From Icerya purchasi (Eukaryota; Arthropoda; Insecta; Hemiptera; Monophlebidae), in assembly GCA_039619475.1 (NCBI GenBank), contig CM077115.1, positions 41,292,944 to 41,356,943 of the forward strand: 64,000 bases of DNA, given 5' to 3'. Positions 10,451-23,447 of this stretch are shown piece by piece (position 1 is the first letter of the stretch; every line of letters begins with the position of its first letter). Position numbers and translations under genes: made by a program. Under the pieces are notes generated by a model. The model was not told where the DNA came from and did no database searches. It saw only the letters and a program-made list of their open reading frames with translations.

Positions 10451-12220
10451 AAAACGAAATTTCGTGTTATCGAATGTTCAACACTTGTTGTAAACGTGGC
10501 GCGGGTCGATACGTTACAGCATTATTACGAATATTAGAATAGGAAGAAAATTGTTCGTCAGGTATAAATTGAAACATTTTCCGTGTAAATTCGATAAAAG
10601 TATGTTTATGTTAATGTTGAACTCTGAGAATGATCTGAATCACACGGTGTTCGTGAACGATTTTCTGTTGAACAGAAAAATCTCGAAACCTTTTCGTTCG
10701 TATGTTCAAAATGTTTATGTTCGCTGTGTTGTTCTCGCTGCTTTCCAGCATTTTCGATCAATCCTACTCATGCTATTCGAAATGATTAAAGTGAAAGTGA
10801 TTTTCAAATTGTTCTTGACGTTAACAAGAGGGAGACAGATGTTAATTTGATAAAAAATGAGACTCATACTGTTATTTGTTATTTAAATATACGTGTGTGT
10901 ATGGCACGCTATACACAACAGCAAATTACTGTGGAAATTTAAAGAGATGCCGTTCAGTGAAATAGTTCGTAACAAGGGTATTGTTTATGGAAAAAAAATA
11001 GAAATAGAAAAAGAAAAAGAAAAAAAAACATCAGAAAAATAAGAGAATTAAATGCATCTTCCTCATTAATATTTGTAATTTTCCTAGGTGTCAACAATTT
11101 GAATACACTTTTGCTTTTAACAAATTTCGTATAATTCCGAGAAATAAAACATGCTTACGTTAAAAAAAAAAAAAAAAAGAGAAAAAAAATCATCGGTAAA
11201 ATTCCGTTCTTAATTGTTGTCTCCAGAGCTACTCCACTGTGTGTACCTGTGTAAATAAATTTAAGCGGTCTACCGCGTTATTGGCTACCATTTTATACTT
11301 GTTATTTTTCTGTCGATAATACAGAAGGTCGAATACGGGATTACATTTCGCCAGAACAACGCCTTCTTTAAATATAAGTACATCCAAAAAAAAAAAAAAA
11401 AAAAAATTGTTTTTCTATCAAATTAGTATTGCAAAACTCAAATATCTACCTTGAATTATGTGAAATGATTAACATCTAGATATTTCATCATGAACTGTGT
11501 TTGATGAATGATTTGATACACTAACTCTTTCAGTTGTTTTTAAATCGAATTGGTAATGTTATTTCTACGTAGCCGAGAAATAATTACGTTAATGTCGAAT
11601 ATAGCATATCACATAGTTCTAATCCTATTCATTTATATAAACGCGGTAAATAATAACATTCTTAAAAGATTTTAAACGTGCTCGATTTTATGCAAAGTAT
11701 AAAATTGCAAATTACTTTTCGAAATGGTTTTTAATTAAAATTCGTTGGTAAATGAGGGAAAATTAAACATAAAAAAAAAAAAAAAAGAAGAAATTAACGA
11801 CAAAAGAGGTTCTTTTTTGTGCGATACGATATTAACTGCAAAATACTAAAAAGCGTAGCGCAATTCGCGTAGAGCTTAAGATCACATTCCATTCAGAAAA
11901 TCTCTGTTTGTGTTATGATTATTTTTCATAAGCCATTGTTGTTCAGAGCGAAGATATAGTTTTTACCACATTGTTGGATGCTCAGTAGGACCCCAGCTTT
12001 GGTGTATAAAACCACACAACCATACCTAGAGATATCTTTGAGAACTGTACTGCATATTCTTAGCATCGACATGTGCATCGGATAAGGAAAAAACATTGGT
12101 CTGCCACAGTTCACCGCGAAGACGTTTTGCCGGCACTACAGTTTGTCACTACAAAAAAAAAAAAAAAAAAAAGAAAAAAAGAAGCATAATTCGAAAAGCC
12201 ACAATTTGTTGCCGGCGTCA
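10451..12220. other. No gene seen; AT-rich noncoding DNA
   Basis: AT-rich sequence with short A runs (for example near 11161-11178, 11387-11405, 11770-11785 and 12151-12170). Open frames here are short and match no recognised motif. Confidence 0.5.
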
Positions 12221-12224
12221 ACTG

Positions 12225-12790
12225 ATTGGATAACATCATAAACGAGTATATTACAGACCAAAAACCACGAACCGCCGCCATCTTTATAATAAACAGCTGT
12301 TTGTTTTTAAAGTCGAGGGAAAATTTTCTATTTCGCTAATGTAAACACTTAACTTTTATTTGTTCATTCCGTTAGTGTTGAATGAACTTGTCGTAATTTA
12401 AGAAAAAAAAAAAAAAACAAAAATTATTATAAAAACATTTTATGATAATTATTAAAATTCAGATTAGAATGGAAATATTTTAATGCAGAAAAAAGTTGTT
12501 CTAGAAGTAAAACGCGTTTAATTATGAGTACATTCGAGATTTTTTTCTAGAACAATTTTTCATGTATTGAAATATTTCCATTCTAATTTCGAATTTTAAT
12601 AATTGTCATAAAATGTTCTTATAATTTATTTTAATTCGATAACTTCATTCAAAAGTTTAATCGAATGAGAACAAGTTGTGTTATTATTAGCTTAATTGAA
12701 TATTTTTCCTCCACAGCCTTAAATCTAAATACCTATTTATTATAATGGCGGCGCCAAACCGTGGCTTTTGGTGTAATGTTGTCGGCGGCT
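12225..12790. repeat. Foldback (palindromic) element, about 0.57 kb
   Basis: Long inverted arms. The outer left part (about 12254-12300: ACCAAAAACCACGAACCG, CCGCCATCTTTATAATAAA) mirrors the right part (about 12735-12775: TTATAATGGCGGCG, CCGTGGCTTTTGGTGT). Inner arms at 12421-12505 and 12545-12650 share TTAGAATGGAAATATTT and GTTCTAGAA in inverted order. The central loop lies at about 12506-12544. It is probably a long-TIR MITE; no coding sequence was seen. Confidence 0.75.
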
Positions 12791-15170
12791 AAAACGCGCC
12801 GAAACTGTTTGACTGATAATAGAAAACAAACAGTGTAATCACAATTAATAGCTCCCATGAGGCCCTCGCAAAAAACCCGATTTCACTTTTCGTTGTTGAC
12901 ATGGATACCAGCCCCAGCGGCACTCGGACACATTCTAGGAAATAAATGTAACACAGAGCAGCAAAGGAAACCGATGCGACTTGCTCGAAGTATAAAGGCC
13001 ACACACCATCGACCACACCAAATCTAAAATTAAAAGACGCTTCTGAACCTTATGGCAAAACAAATGGATCAACTCGAAACCATCATACCTTCACCGCACT
13101 AGTGACACAACGTCTATACGTGCAATCAAACTCCTTCGTGTCGTCTTCATATAAGACGTATACATATGTAACGTCCATATCTCTGTAAAGCCCATTGTCT
13201 TGTCCGCGACGTCCATTACTCTAAAGAATGCGTCTAAAGCACAAATTACCCCCTAATCTTAAATTCCAACTTCAAATACGATCCCCTGCAAATTGGTATC
13301 GTGTCACTTTCTATCATTTCTTGAACAGTCCGGGAACTAATTAAAAATATACAATAATGGATTTTCGCGCTTCTAGCCAGAGTCGTTGTACACGGTGTTG
13401 AACGAAACATGGTAAATAGTAAGCGTTTTCACTTGGGGTTTCTTTATCGCTTTGTAATTTATTTTTCTTTGGTTAGAATTTGCATTAGATAACGGCTACG
13501 TGCAAATAAACGTCAACTCGTAAGAACTCGCTTATTTCTAAATAATCATTTTGAAAAGGTGACATGAAAACGCGTTGCGAATAAATATTTTAATAAGCCA
13601 TAACACAACAGTGGCATTTCGTGAACTGAAGGTGTTTAGCTTTCATGGAAATAACACCTGAGTGATATTGACCTTCTTCCATATTGTATTATCAAATTGC
13701 TTAATTACGACTATTTCTCGATTTGGATAGTAGCTCGGCTCCCCCTTTTTAATTTCCGCCGTGCGAATATATCATTTAATAGCCGAATTAGGAAGATTTC
13801 GCGTCTAGTCAACTACATTACGAAAAATTTATGCCCGACTCGAAGGATAATTTACAGCATTAATACAGTGAAAGCGTTAATAAATTTAGCATTCGTAAAG
13901 AAAAGATATATATTCCGTGACAACAACTGCGATTATCGTAGAGAATATAATAACCGTTTAGAAAGAAATTAAGAAGAAATAAATAAAAACAAATAAAAAA
14001 AAAAAAAAATGAAAGAAAAGTAACAAGTGTAATTGCGGTCGAACTAAATTATCACGAGAAAGTTGTCGAATTAATCATCTGTTCGTGGTTCAGTTTCCGT
14101 TAATTCGTGTATGTTTGCCCTCTTCTAAATCGTTCTCTCTCTGCGTACATTTTACATTGGTGTTTTTTTAGCGGCTGACATTCTAACATTCTGACATTCT
14201 GACATTCTGTTGTTTTGATTAATTCGTGTATTTAATAAGCGTGATTTTTGTTAAAGAAGAAATAAAACGCACGATGTTCGTCGTGGCAACGATTAATGAA
14301 AATTGACTATTGAGGACGCACATCTAAAAAATGGGCGAATATTGTTCAGAAAGTGACGGGATTGTCATTCGTCGAATGCGTACGCCGGTCGCAGGATTGG
14401 GTCGAATGGCGTAAAATAGTAATTTGCAGACCAAATGGTTAATAAACGCTGTCTAGGATATGACGACTGTTGATGAATTTGTCTCGTAAACATTTCAATC
14501 CGAATAGAGTGTTGTACTCTATAAACGTGAAGTTTCAGAATCTTTCGGTACACCTATCAACACCTTAATTCGCGATAAATGAATTCGGTAGTAATTTAGA
14601 ACGAAAATAGAGCGAAAACCAGTCCAGTCTCATTTCCCAGAAATCTCGCTCATCGACTAGCGGCCCCGGTTAAATTCATTAACCCCAAAATGCGAAACGT
14701 ATTTGTAGCACAGTCTGGTGAGGTCAACACCCAGACGGACTGTTGTTATATGTAACTCTTATTATTTTTTTTTGTTGTTCTTAATGAGTAGACCACTTTT
14801 AAAAAATCTCAATTTTATTCCTTTTCTCGGCATTGTCTGAAATAGTTCAAATCCATATTCGTTTCATTTTAACCGGAACTTATTTCGTTTCGGGTAAGTT
14901 TTGTTACATTCGCTGTTCTGTTTTTTTTTTTTCAATTGTTTGAAACCATAAATTTTTTGTACAGCGGTTGTAAATGACTTTGCCGTGTGTGTAATAAAAC
15001 TGTTGTATTTTCATTTCCGTGTCTACTGAAATTTTTTTTATTAATCTTTCAACTTTTTTTTATTTATTAGGGGTCATTACTGTCGTCCCCGTATAATTTT
15101 ACCTGTAAAAAGTTAATTAGTCTTTCCAATTATTCAATATATCTACAGTAATTTAATCCAAACGTATTAT
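12791..15170. other. No gene seen; AT-rich noncoding DNA
   Basis: The longest frame, 13697-13972 (+), is basic and matches no family that I recognise. A short direct repetition of ACATTCTG is present near 14177-14208. Nothing else stands out. Confidence 0.5.
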
Positions 15171-15790
15171 ATTTAATAAGAAGATATTTTTTGTAAGTGC
15201 TCGTTTAATATAATTCTTATTTATCTTCATTTGTCACTTTAATCTGTTTAATAGGTTTGTTTTTTTTTTTTTGGAATATTTCACCTGGATTTATGTGAAA
15301 ATTCACTATCTTTTTTTGTATTTACGCGTGTAGCATAAAAATTAGCGGTTAATATTAATATTCGCAAAGATACCTTGCGTAATACCTTATTTCTTAAAAA
15401 GGTTCACTTCGGAGTCGGTCGGAATTGCGCGTCCTCTCTCTAAGTGTATCTCAAACTAATTAGAATAAGATTAATTTTCAAATGAGTTTGCCGGTAAAAC
15501 CAAATGCGAGTTTACGATAAAGAGTCTAAATGTAAAGATAAAAGAAATATTCACCGAACCTTTTTAAGGAATACGGTATTATGCAACGCATCTTTGCGAA
15601 CATTAATATTAACTGATAATTTTCACGCTATACAAATAAATACAAAAAGTGATAGTGAATTTTCACATTATTCCAGGTAAAAAATTACAAAAGAAATATT
15701 ACACAGATTAAAGTGACAAATGAAGATAAATAAGAATTATATTAAACGAATACTTAAAAAAAAAGATAGTAATACCGTTCCTGATATTTT
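15170..15790. repeat. Foldback element with about 230-bp inverted arms
   Basis: The left arm (about 15180-15410) includes ATTCTTATTTATCTTCATTT, GTGAAAATTCACTATC and TTAATATTAATATTCGCAAA. It is mirrored by the right arm (about 15550-15775), which includes TTTGCGAACATTAATATTAA, GATAGTGAATTTTCAC and AAATGAAGATAAATAAGAAT. The unpaired centre is about 15411-15545. No coding sequence; a MITE-like foldback element. Confidence 0.75.
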
Positions 15791-18270
15791 TAAAATGAAA
15801 TTACAATGTAAAATATAACCTTGTATAATAACAAACATTATTACTATATATATATGTACTTAGCAGTATATTTCTAGGTATACACACTGCGTAAATATTT
15901 GCCAGATAAACGATGTGTATTACCGACTCGTTTGACTGGTACAATTTTGATCGATGGGAAATTGATAAGAACAAGCCTGGGTTTTAATCGGCGCGCGATT
16001 TGACAAATGTGCGTTCCCGGTGGAATTTTTTTTCAATTTTCTCCCGAACATGCGCAATCGTTTACTGAACATGTGAAAAATTGGAGAAGACGAATTGAGA
16101 AAAATTTCGAAATCGAGGAAATGAAAAAAGCCAACAAAGGAATAACCGAAAGAGAGGGAAGAGAAAGGACGCAATGAGCACTGTAACGGGGTGGAGGGGG
16201 CAAGACTCAGAAGATTTGAGTAAAGAATCGCACATTTACAGGAAATAGACATTTGAATAAAACGTGATTCGTATCGTAAATGAAATCCCGATTTGCAGGA
16301 TCACGTAGAGATAAAAAAAAAAGAAAACCGGAAAACCGGAAAAGCGAAGCCGGAAGTATAATTAAGCCGAAGATGAATAATAGAATGGCTAACCTTCGGG
16401 ATTTTTTCTGGTTTCTTTTTTCTTCAGTTCATAAAAATAGCTATTAGCCCAAAAAGTGAGAAAAGGAAGACAGGGAAGTGGTATTTACACGATCAAAGAA
16501 GATAAAACGGACTCGAATTCCGAAACAATCAAATCGAGAAATGGTTAGCAAAAGATAAAAGACGCACACAATAACGAATAGAAGGCCGATTGATAAAAGC
16601 GAATAGTAGAAAGAGGAACACGTTCGGATGTGATTTCGAATAGAGTGTGTGATCTGCGTCGCATATAAAATTGTAAAAATTTTAAGCGGAGGGGATATAA
16701 TGCAGAGGAGACCAGATAGAAACGCAGAAGTAATGCAAAAAGTAAAGTGTGACGGAAGCGTAGACAACAACGTTCAAAAAGGGTTAAAGTTGAACGTGTC
16801 GAAGAGTCGTGGTTAAAACCGGCCATGCGCGTTTGGAATCCACAAAAGACCGAAAAGAACGGCTCAGGAGTTGTTAGAGATCACGAAGAGAATTATCGAG
16901 AATAAATGGGTCGTCAGACGAGGATTTGGAAAAGCGATTAGAATATTTCGTAATTTTGAGTCGGAGAATAGGAGGAACCTTTATGTTATCAATTATTAAA
17001 AAATAGAAAAAGGATTGCACGATGAATCTGGCTAGAGAAGTATAGGGGGGGAAAAAGGAAAGTTTAAAGGTTTCGAAATAGTTAAAAGCGGGAAGAGTGA
17101 AATTTAACGGTCGAGGCAGATTTCGAGCCATCTATGGTATCCATTATGAACAGCGGGGTCAGCATCGACAATTGACTATTTTATATCATACACACATACT
17201 CGGATGTAGTACAAGTGTTTCGGTTCCGGAACGGAGTTAATAAAAGTTATTCGACAATTCCGATAATAAAATGATTTCAAACATGGAAATGATATATAGC
17301 TGGGAAGAAAAAGCGAAAAGGCATACTTTTGGCGAACGAAATAGGTTGTCATTTGTGAGCAATTTTATTTGTACACCGAGTAATCATTTATATATAAATA
17401 TAAATAAAGTCGGACGATATTAACGAATTTTGATCCGGCTCTTGTTACATTCGGCTTAGCCTTTACAACTGCCACGAGTAATGTACTACACCCAATAGCG
17501 ATCGAAATTACAATAAAACAAAAAAAAAACAACCAATATCCATTTAAAATCGTATTCTAAATTTCGGAGTAAACGTTTAACTAACGATAGATTTAGTTTT
17601 AACATTGGCGTGTAGAAATAAATTTTTCGACGTATCATTTAATAATAATTCGCAGTACTGAAGATGTCGAACATTATAGAAAGGAAAACAAGTCCGTCGA
17701 GGATCGTTGTTATAGCGACCTCAGTCGAAAAATTAAATTTATCCGAGCTGGAGAATGATAATGATTGACGTTAAAGAATCTCTGTCAGTATTTTGTATAG
17801 TGATTTAATCTGGATAGTTCATATCTGTTTTGGTGTAAGTTGTTTGCGCGGCACCTTTGTATCATAATCGTGGTAGCAAACTTTCTATGTGCATGGAAGT
17901 AAAAGTACATAAATTGTGTGTAAGACGTTGTACAGTTAGCAATTGTTTTTCATCATTTATTTCTTGGCTATTTATTAAACTAAATCATTGACATTTCCGC
18001 TTTAAATACAGTTTTAACATATTTTCCGCATCTTATCTTTTGTAAAATATTAATATTAACGGAGATAAAATAAAATCGATATCATCGATTTTAATGCCTA
18101 GTCAGAAGGACAAAAAAATAAAATAACCTATAATTAGTATTTTGATGATATAAAAGAGAAAAAAAGTAAAAGTATGTAAATAATTTGTTTTAATATTACA
18201 ATATATAGAATAATGGAAATTCAAATTGAAGTTGAGTCAGGAACAAGATGGAGGACATGTGAGTACAACA
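15791..18270. other. Mostly noncoding; possible retroelement relic at 16440-16830 (-)
   Basis: No intact gene. On the minus strand between about 16830 and 16440, overlapping frames read like the cysteine-rich C-terminal end of an RNase H-type ORF2 (FLRFRHTLLF, RRRSHTLFE, FYQSAFYSLL), but the match is weak. The rest is AT-rich or purine-rich with no recognisable motif. Confidence 0.35.
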
Positions 18271-18327
18271 TCTATATTTAATAAAGTTTGTTCTTAAGAT
18301 CATTCCGTCTACAAATAATATATGTAA

Positions 18328-18330
<3 letters not shown>

Positions 18331-18373
<43 letters not shown>
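18331..18373. repeat. (TA)n microsatellite
   Basis: A nearly pure TA dinucleotide run. It lies at what would be the 3' tail of the minus-strand SINE-like sequence that follows. Confidence 0.9.
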
Positions 18374-18377
<4 letters not shown>

Positions 18378-18735
18378 CTCCTTCTTTCTCTCCTCAACCT
18401 AATGGTTAGTGGGCACTATCTATTCGTACATCACAGCTGTACCGATATAGGTAAGTGTACTAGGCAATTACTATATACAACGCAGGTGTACACACGCAAG
18501 ACTACTTTCAGAACTGATAGTACCAGTGCAGTCCTATTTATGCCTGATGTGTACTGACCTAGCGCGCATATAATGTGGAACGTGGTGGTTTGCCATTGCC
18601 TTCCACGTGATTATTAGCGATTATTTATTTATTTATTTATTTAATTCTTGTAATAAGTTCGTCGTTGCTCGGGATCGAACCCGTAACCTCCATATCGGAA
18701 GCCAAAGGTTCTAGCAACTAGGCTATCGCGACGAC
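18374..18735 (-). repeat. tRNA-derived SINE-like element
   Basis: The minus strand from 18735 to 18661 resembles a tRNA. A 7-bp acceptor stem (GTCGTCG with CAACGAC, one mismatch), a perfect D stem (TAGC-CTAGTT-GCTA) and a B-box-like GGGTTCGATCCCG are present. The anticodon arm does not fold with a 7-nt loop and the T loop has six bases, so a working tRNA is unlikely. Downstream come a short (AAAT)n stretch, the motif GGAAGGCAATGGCAAACCAC, and finally the (TA)n run as a tail. The layout (tRNA head, body, simple-repeat tail) fits a SINE. The family was not identified. Confidence 0.5.
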
Positions 18736-18752
18736 TATATATGTGTATATAT

Positions 18753-19110
18753 AACTCGGCCATTTTGGCCTCGCAAGGGGCTGTGCCCCTTGATCCCTCT
18801 TGTTTTCATTTCTGTCTCTTTCTCTTCTATACTTTGTATAAAATGATCAAAATTTACAACGTAATTCTTACTGGCATCAACACACACAAAAAATAACATA
18901 ACCATAAAAATCCTATTCTAACATTTAACTTCCGTTAAATAAAATTAAGAAATTTTTTCGTTACATTTTTCGTTACATATTTCATTACATAAAATTGTGA
19001 CATTTTTTAAATAACAATAACAAAAATCCTACAAAATATAACAAACGTTACATAAAATTGGGACATTTTTTCTAATGGGGGGTAGCCTAAGAATTACGTT
19101 GTAATTAATA
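18753..19110 (+). mobile_element. TA-associated MITE family, copy 1
   Basis: Begins with ACTCGGCCATTTTGGCC and the perfect hairpin CAAGGGGCTGTGCCCCTTG. It also holds an internal 15-bp inverted repeat: ACAACGTAATTCTTA near 18858, and TAAGAATTACGTTGT at the far end near 19088. Inside, GTTACATAAAATTG followed by GGGACATTTTTT or a close variant recurs. Copies occur at 40745-41204 (same strand) and 42061-42468 (opposite strand). All three are bordered by (TA)n. Noncoding. Confidence 0.75.
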
Positions 19111-19528
19111 GATATATATATATATATTTATATTAAATGTGATCCGGTCTCCTAAAAGGGACCTATTGTTTGAAAAATCGATTTTTACTCTTTTGCCGAT
19201 TCTTGTAAGAAAAGGTGCGTTCTTTTCAATGAAACAATCTGTAGGTTTCTAATACGTAAAACTTACTATTTCTGTTCTCATAATCGATCAGGACAATTTT
19301 TTAGCTGGGAAATCGCCCGTGAGTTACCTGCACAAAAATTAATCAACTGATTTAATAACCGTTTCCTTTTTAATCCGTAATCATAACGTAAAAAATACTT
19401 TCGTAATATCTCTAACGTGCAAACGCAGCGCTACCGATTTGTTTTGTTTAACCGCTATTTTCTCGAAAACTTGTTTTCGGATGAGTACACCGGGTCACAC
19501 ACTAATATATATATATGTATATATATAT

Positions 19529-20868
19529 CAGGGGCGGGTCCAGAGGGACATGGGGGTGGGGCAAATTATAAGGACATTTGGGGGGGGGATTATATAATTA
19601 AGGTAAAATCTTCTACGATAGGCCATAGATTTGAGAAATACCCCTTGTTTCATAAAGAAAATCAGTAGAAATTTAAAAATGTTTTAAAAATACATAATTA
19701 TTACAATTTTTAATTTAACTTTTATTTTACTTTTAGGGGTGAAAAATAAAATGAAATTATAAAATTCTAGCTAAAATGGTAGTTTCGAAATAGTATAATG
19801 CCCTTTATCAATCTCCCTTATTTCACTTTTAATTTTGCCGATCTCTGCCATCCTCGAAATATGTTTACTGTTCCTACGCTCTCTAAGTTTCTTCCGCAGG
19901 CCTTAATCGGACAGGGATTTGAAAGTTTTATCCATTCTCAATGTCCTTTGCATGCAACCGTGTCTACAGATGGCCCGAACAGGCCGCACGGTATCGGTGT
20001 CTCTTTTATCTTCCCACATTTTGGCTTTTCAGAATCTTTTCGCTTGCCTCCTTTCTGTTCGATATCCATAAACGATTTAATGACTATCCTACGCTCCATT
20101 ATTTTCATTTCCACCAATCACTGATTCCTCTAAATTCTTGATTATATCTGACTCTATGACCGCTTTTCAATTTATCCTCCCTTACCTGATTATTCTTGTG
20201 ATTTTTTCATACTCCGCATATGCTCATTTATCCACACGTTCCTTCTTCCTTTAATTCCATTCAAATTGATTTGCTGTGGATTCCTAGTCATTCGGGCATT
20301 TTCGCTAATGAAGCGGCGGATTCTTTGGTACTCGGGTTGCTTCTCACTTCTTCTTTGAAGTAGTCTCATTTAATCTTCTTCCGCTTTGCAAAGGTTTTCA
20401 TCTTAGATTTTGGTATCGAATGTGTATACGTTTCCTCTTTCTCTAATAATTGTTCTTTTTATCAGAGTTGTAATTTTTGTACTTTGTATCTTTTTTTAAT
20501 AAACGTTGATAAGAGTGTTGGACATTCACACAACGGGAATATTTGCCCCGTGAGACCAACAGCTTATTTTCAAAAATTAAAAAAAAGAAAAAAAAAGCTC
20601 ACCGGGTGACGAGCCCAAAAAAAAAAAGATAGTATTTTTATTAGATTTTACATGTTTTTTATTTTTGTTAGTAATCCGATCTGAATTCTCTTTGTCCCCG
20701 TGGGGAAGTTTAAATATATATATTTCTCATTGAACTCTATTTTAAATTAAAATTACAAGATAAAAATTAAAAAAATAAATAAAAAAGGCAAAAGAGATCG
20801 ACGACAGTCGTGAAATAGAATAAAAAAGGAACATTAATCGTTTTACTAGTAAAAACAGTATTCAATAT
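19529..20868 (+). mobile_element. hAT-type MITE copy split by a retroelement insertion
   Basis: The left end CAGGGGCGG matches the ends of the MITEs at 24737 and 32819. MITE homology runs from 19529 to about 19791, stops for the inserted retroelement fragment, and resumes at about 20630-20868 (TTTTTGTTAGTAATCCGATC and following). The right terminus is missing, because a second, 5'-truncated retroelement begins at about 20869 and runs up to the UGT A flank. Confidence 0.75.
19792..20629 (+). pseudogene. Non-LTR 3' fragment (RNase H remnant) inside the MITE
   Basis: Shifted frames give STDGPNRPHGIGVSFIFP (RNase H first Asp region), FRLPPFCSI, and LLWIPSHSGIFANEAADSL (His and last Asp region, about 20270-20330). 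The 3' end carries ACGAGCCC followed by an A run at about 20618. The sequence ATAGTAT lies at both junctions (about 19789 and 20631), a plausible 7-bp target-site duplication. The insertion split the MITE. Heavily degraded. Confidence 0.7.
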
Positions 20869-23447
20869 TTGCCACACATTTCAGCCATGAATCGTCGTCA
20901 TCGGTTTACTCACAAAATTTTCCGACACACAAATCTAACGAAGAAAAAACTGCGATAACTTTTAATATTAATAACACGGATGTATACAACAGCCCTATTA
21001 CATTAAGCGAGCTTAATTATCAGATAAAATTCCACTCTAAAAACTCAGCCCCCGGTGCCGACGGAATTCATTCATTGATGTTAAAGCACTTACCACCACC
21101 TGCCCTTTCATATCTTCTAGCAATCTATAACCAAATCTGGGCTTAAGGCTCCATACCGCTATCCTGGAAAGAAGCTATCATAGTCCCTATCCTCAAACGC
21201 GGCAAGGATCTCACCCTCCTCTCAAGCTACAGGCCAATTTCTTTGATTTCGGTACTGGCTAAAACGTTGGAAAAAGTGATCAACAGAAGACTGTCGTGGG
21301 TCTTAGAAACCCGTGGACTCCTCTCCTCGTGCCAGTCTGGCGGACGAAAAAAAAGATCTACGCTAGAGCATTTATCCAGTTTGCACAACGAAGTCAAAAC
21401 AGCTTTCGCTAACAGAGAGCACACCTACTCAATTTTCTTTGACATAGAGAAGGCGTATGATCGGGTCTGGTGCCTGGGATTACTCCAGAAGATTATTAAG
21501 AACAATGTAACAGGGAACATGTTTGCGTACTTAAAAGATTTTTCTATCCGGGTAAGAATAATTAATTCCCTTTCATGTCCGCAATTCTCAGAAAACGGAC
21601 TCCCTCAGGGCTCGGCCCTAAGCGTGACCCTTTTTAACTTATATATCAACGACATCGTGGATCACATCCCCCCTCCGGTAATTGCCCGCCTTTTTGTTGA
21701 TGAATATTTCCCTAACATCTTCGAATCCTTCCTATGCCCAACACACCTTGTAAAAAGTGTTAAAAAACTTAGAAGAATGGTCTAGCCTAAATGGGCTCTC
21801 CTTCTCTCCATCTAAAACTAAATGTATTGACTTTAATAGGAAAAATAAAATTACTTCTCCTCCAACTCTTTTTTTAGATAATTCTCTTCTCGCATACTCC
21901 AGTACAGCAACTTTCCTCGGGATCATTTTCGATAGCAAATTATCCTGGCGGCCTCATCCGCAATCTCTTAAAAAGAAGTGCAGCAAATATATCACTACAT
22001 TAAAATATCTATCCCACAAAAACCATAACTCTCCCCCTAAGCTTCTGGTAACACTTTTCCAATCCCTTATCCTCAGCCGTCTCTCCTACGGATGCTCATT
22101 GTATTCTACCGCCTCCCCATCCCTTCTCATAATGTTGAACCCACTACAAAATTCTTCTCTTCGATTAATACTAGGTGCGCACCATACGTCCCCCACGCAC
22201 AGCCTCCAATCCTTATTGGGTTCTACACCCTTACAATTTCAAAGATCCTTACACTCCTTCCGCGATTCTTTAAGAGTCTTCCTTCTTGTACTTTGTGATC
22301 CTTACCCCACACCTCCTAATGGCGCGCTCCCCCGTCTAACAAAAATCCTATTAGACTCCAACATCGAACTCCAACACTTCAAAAACCTCAATACACCACC
22401 TTCTCTTCCACCCTGGGCTACCCTACCAGCTGAAATCGATTATTCCCTTGTACATTTCTCCAGGGGAAAAATCTCCTCCTCCCTCCTCTGTACCAGAATC
22501 TTCGCAACCCTTAAAAAATATTCAAATCACCAAGCCTACTTCACTGACAGCGCGAAATTATGCCCTGTTTCCGAATCGTCTCCTACTGCTTGTTCCTTTC
22601 ACTCTAACCTAGTTTCGTCGTCCGCCCGCCTCCATGACCACTGTTCCGTTCTCGATGCCGAACTTTATGCCATTTTCCTAGCAATCGAATCCACAATTAA
22701 ATCCCCTCCACCCAACAGCCGCATTTGGATTGTATCTGATGCACTAGCAGCTTTGGAGTCCCTTCCTCAACAATCCCCATCGAATTACATAACCAACTCT
22801 ATACAATCCTTAATCCTAAAATTAAGATCATCCTCCCACCAAATTACTTTCTTGTGGGTACCAAGCCACACCGGACTTAGAGGTAATTACTTAGCTGACA
22901 TCGCTGCTAAATCAACACTGTCGTGCCCCATGCCCTGTTCCCCTCCTCTTCCCGCCGACATAGTAAAATCCATAAAAATTCTTGTGCAATCCCAATGGAA
23001 GCAAGATTCGCTCACTAGACAATCTTGCTTTCTAAGAGAGATAAAACACGGAATTGACCCTTGGTTCCCTCTTTCTGACCTCCCCAGAACCCACTTTGTG
23101 GCTATGGCAAGACTCCGCATTGGTCATATTTCGCTGACTCATGATCATCTCTTACTTAATTGCGAGCCCCCTTTCGAATGTCCCTTTTGCTCTCTTCCCC
23201 CCGTACCTGCAGTAAAACAACTGCTCCTGGAGTGCCCCTCCTTCGCGCTCCAGCACGCCAAGCTCCGCATATAGTCTTTGCAGTCGTCTTTGGCCAACTC
23301 GCCCTTGAACATTGCAGACACTATTCGGTTTCTTTATACAACTAACTTATTTCGAACCATCTAACTTTCCGATTGCCATAGTGTCGTAATAGCCCCGGCA
23401 GCTGTACACGGCACTCAAAAAAAAAAAAAAAAAAAAACAAAAAAAAT
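20869..23447 (+). pseudogene. 5'-truncated non-LTR element: RT and RNase H of ORF2
   Basis: The ORF2 frame starts inside the region before RT (TLSELNYQIKFH, APGADGIHSLMLK). It continues with YRPISL, FFDIEKAYDRVW and GLPQGSALSVTLF, where 21243-21785 is one frame. A stop lies at 21144, and a frameshift at the catalytic box turns FVDD into FVDE at about 21700. The second frame (21757-23274) holds SPSKTKCIDF, FLGIIFDSKLSW, and RNase H with TDSAK, VLDAELYAI, SDALAAL and LWVPSHTGLRG. It ends with CPFC...LLLECPSF. The A run at about 23418-23446 is the tail. Clearly related to the element at 218-6006, but inactive. Confidence 0.88.

Noticed and set aside
13697..13972. Basic 91-codon open frame as a gene
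   Set aside because: No recognisable motif, AT-rich surroundings, no related copy in the window.
18661..18735. A functional tRNA gene on the minus strand
   Set aside because: Anticodon arm cannot form a 7-nt loop and the T loop is short; better explained as a SINE head.
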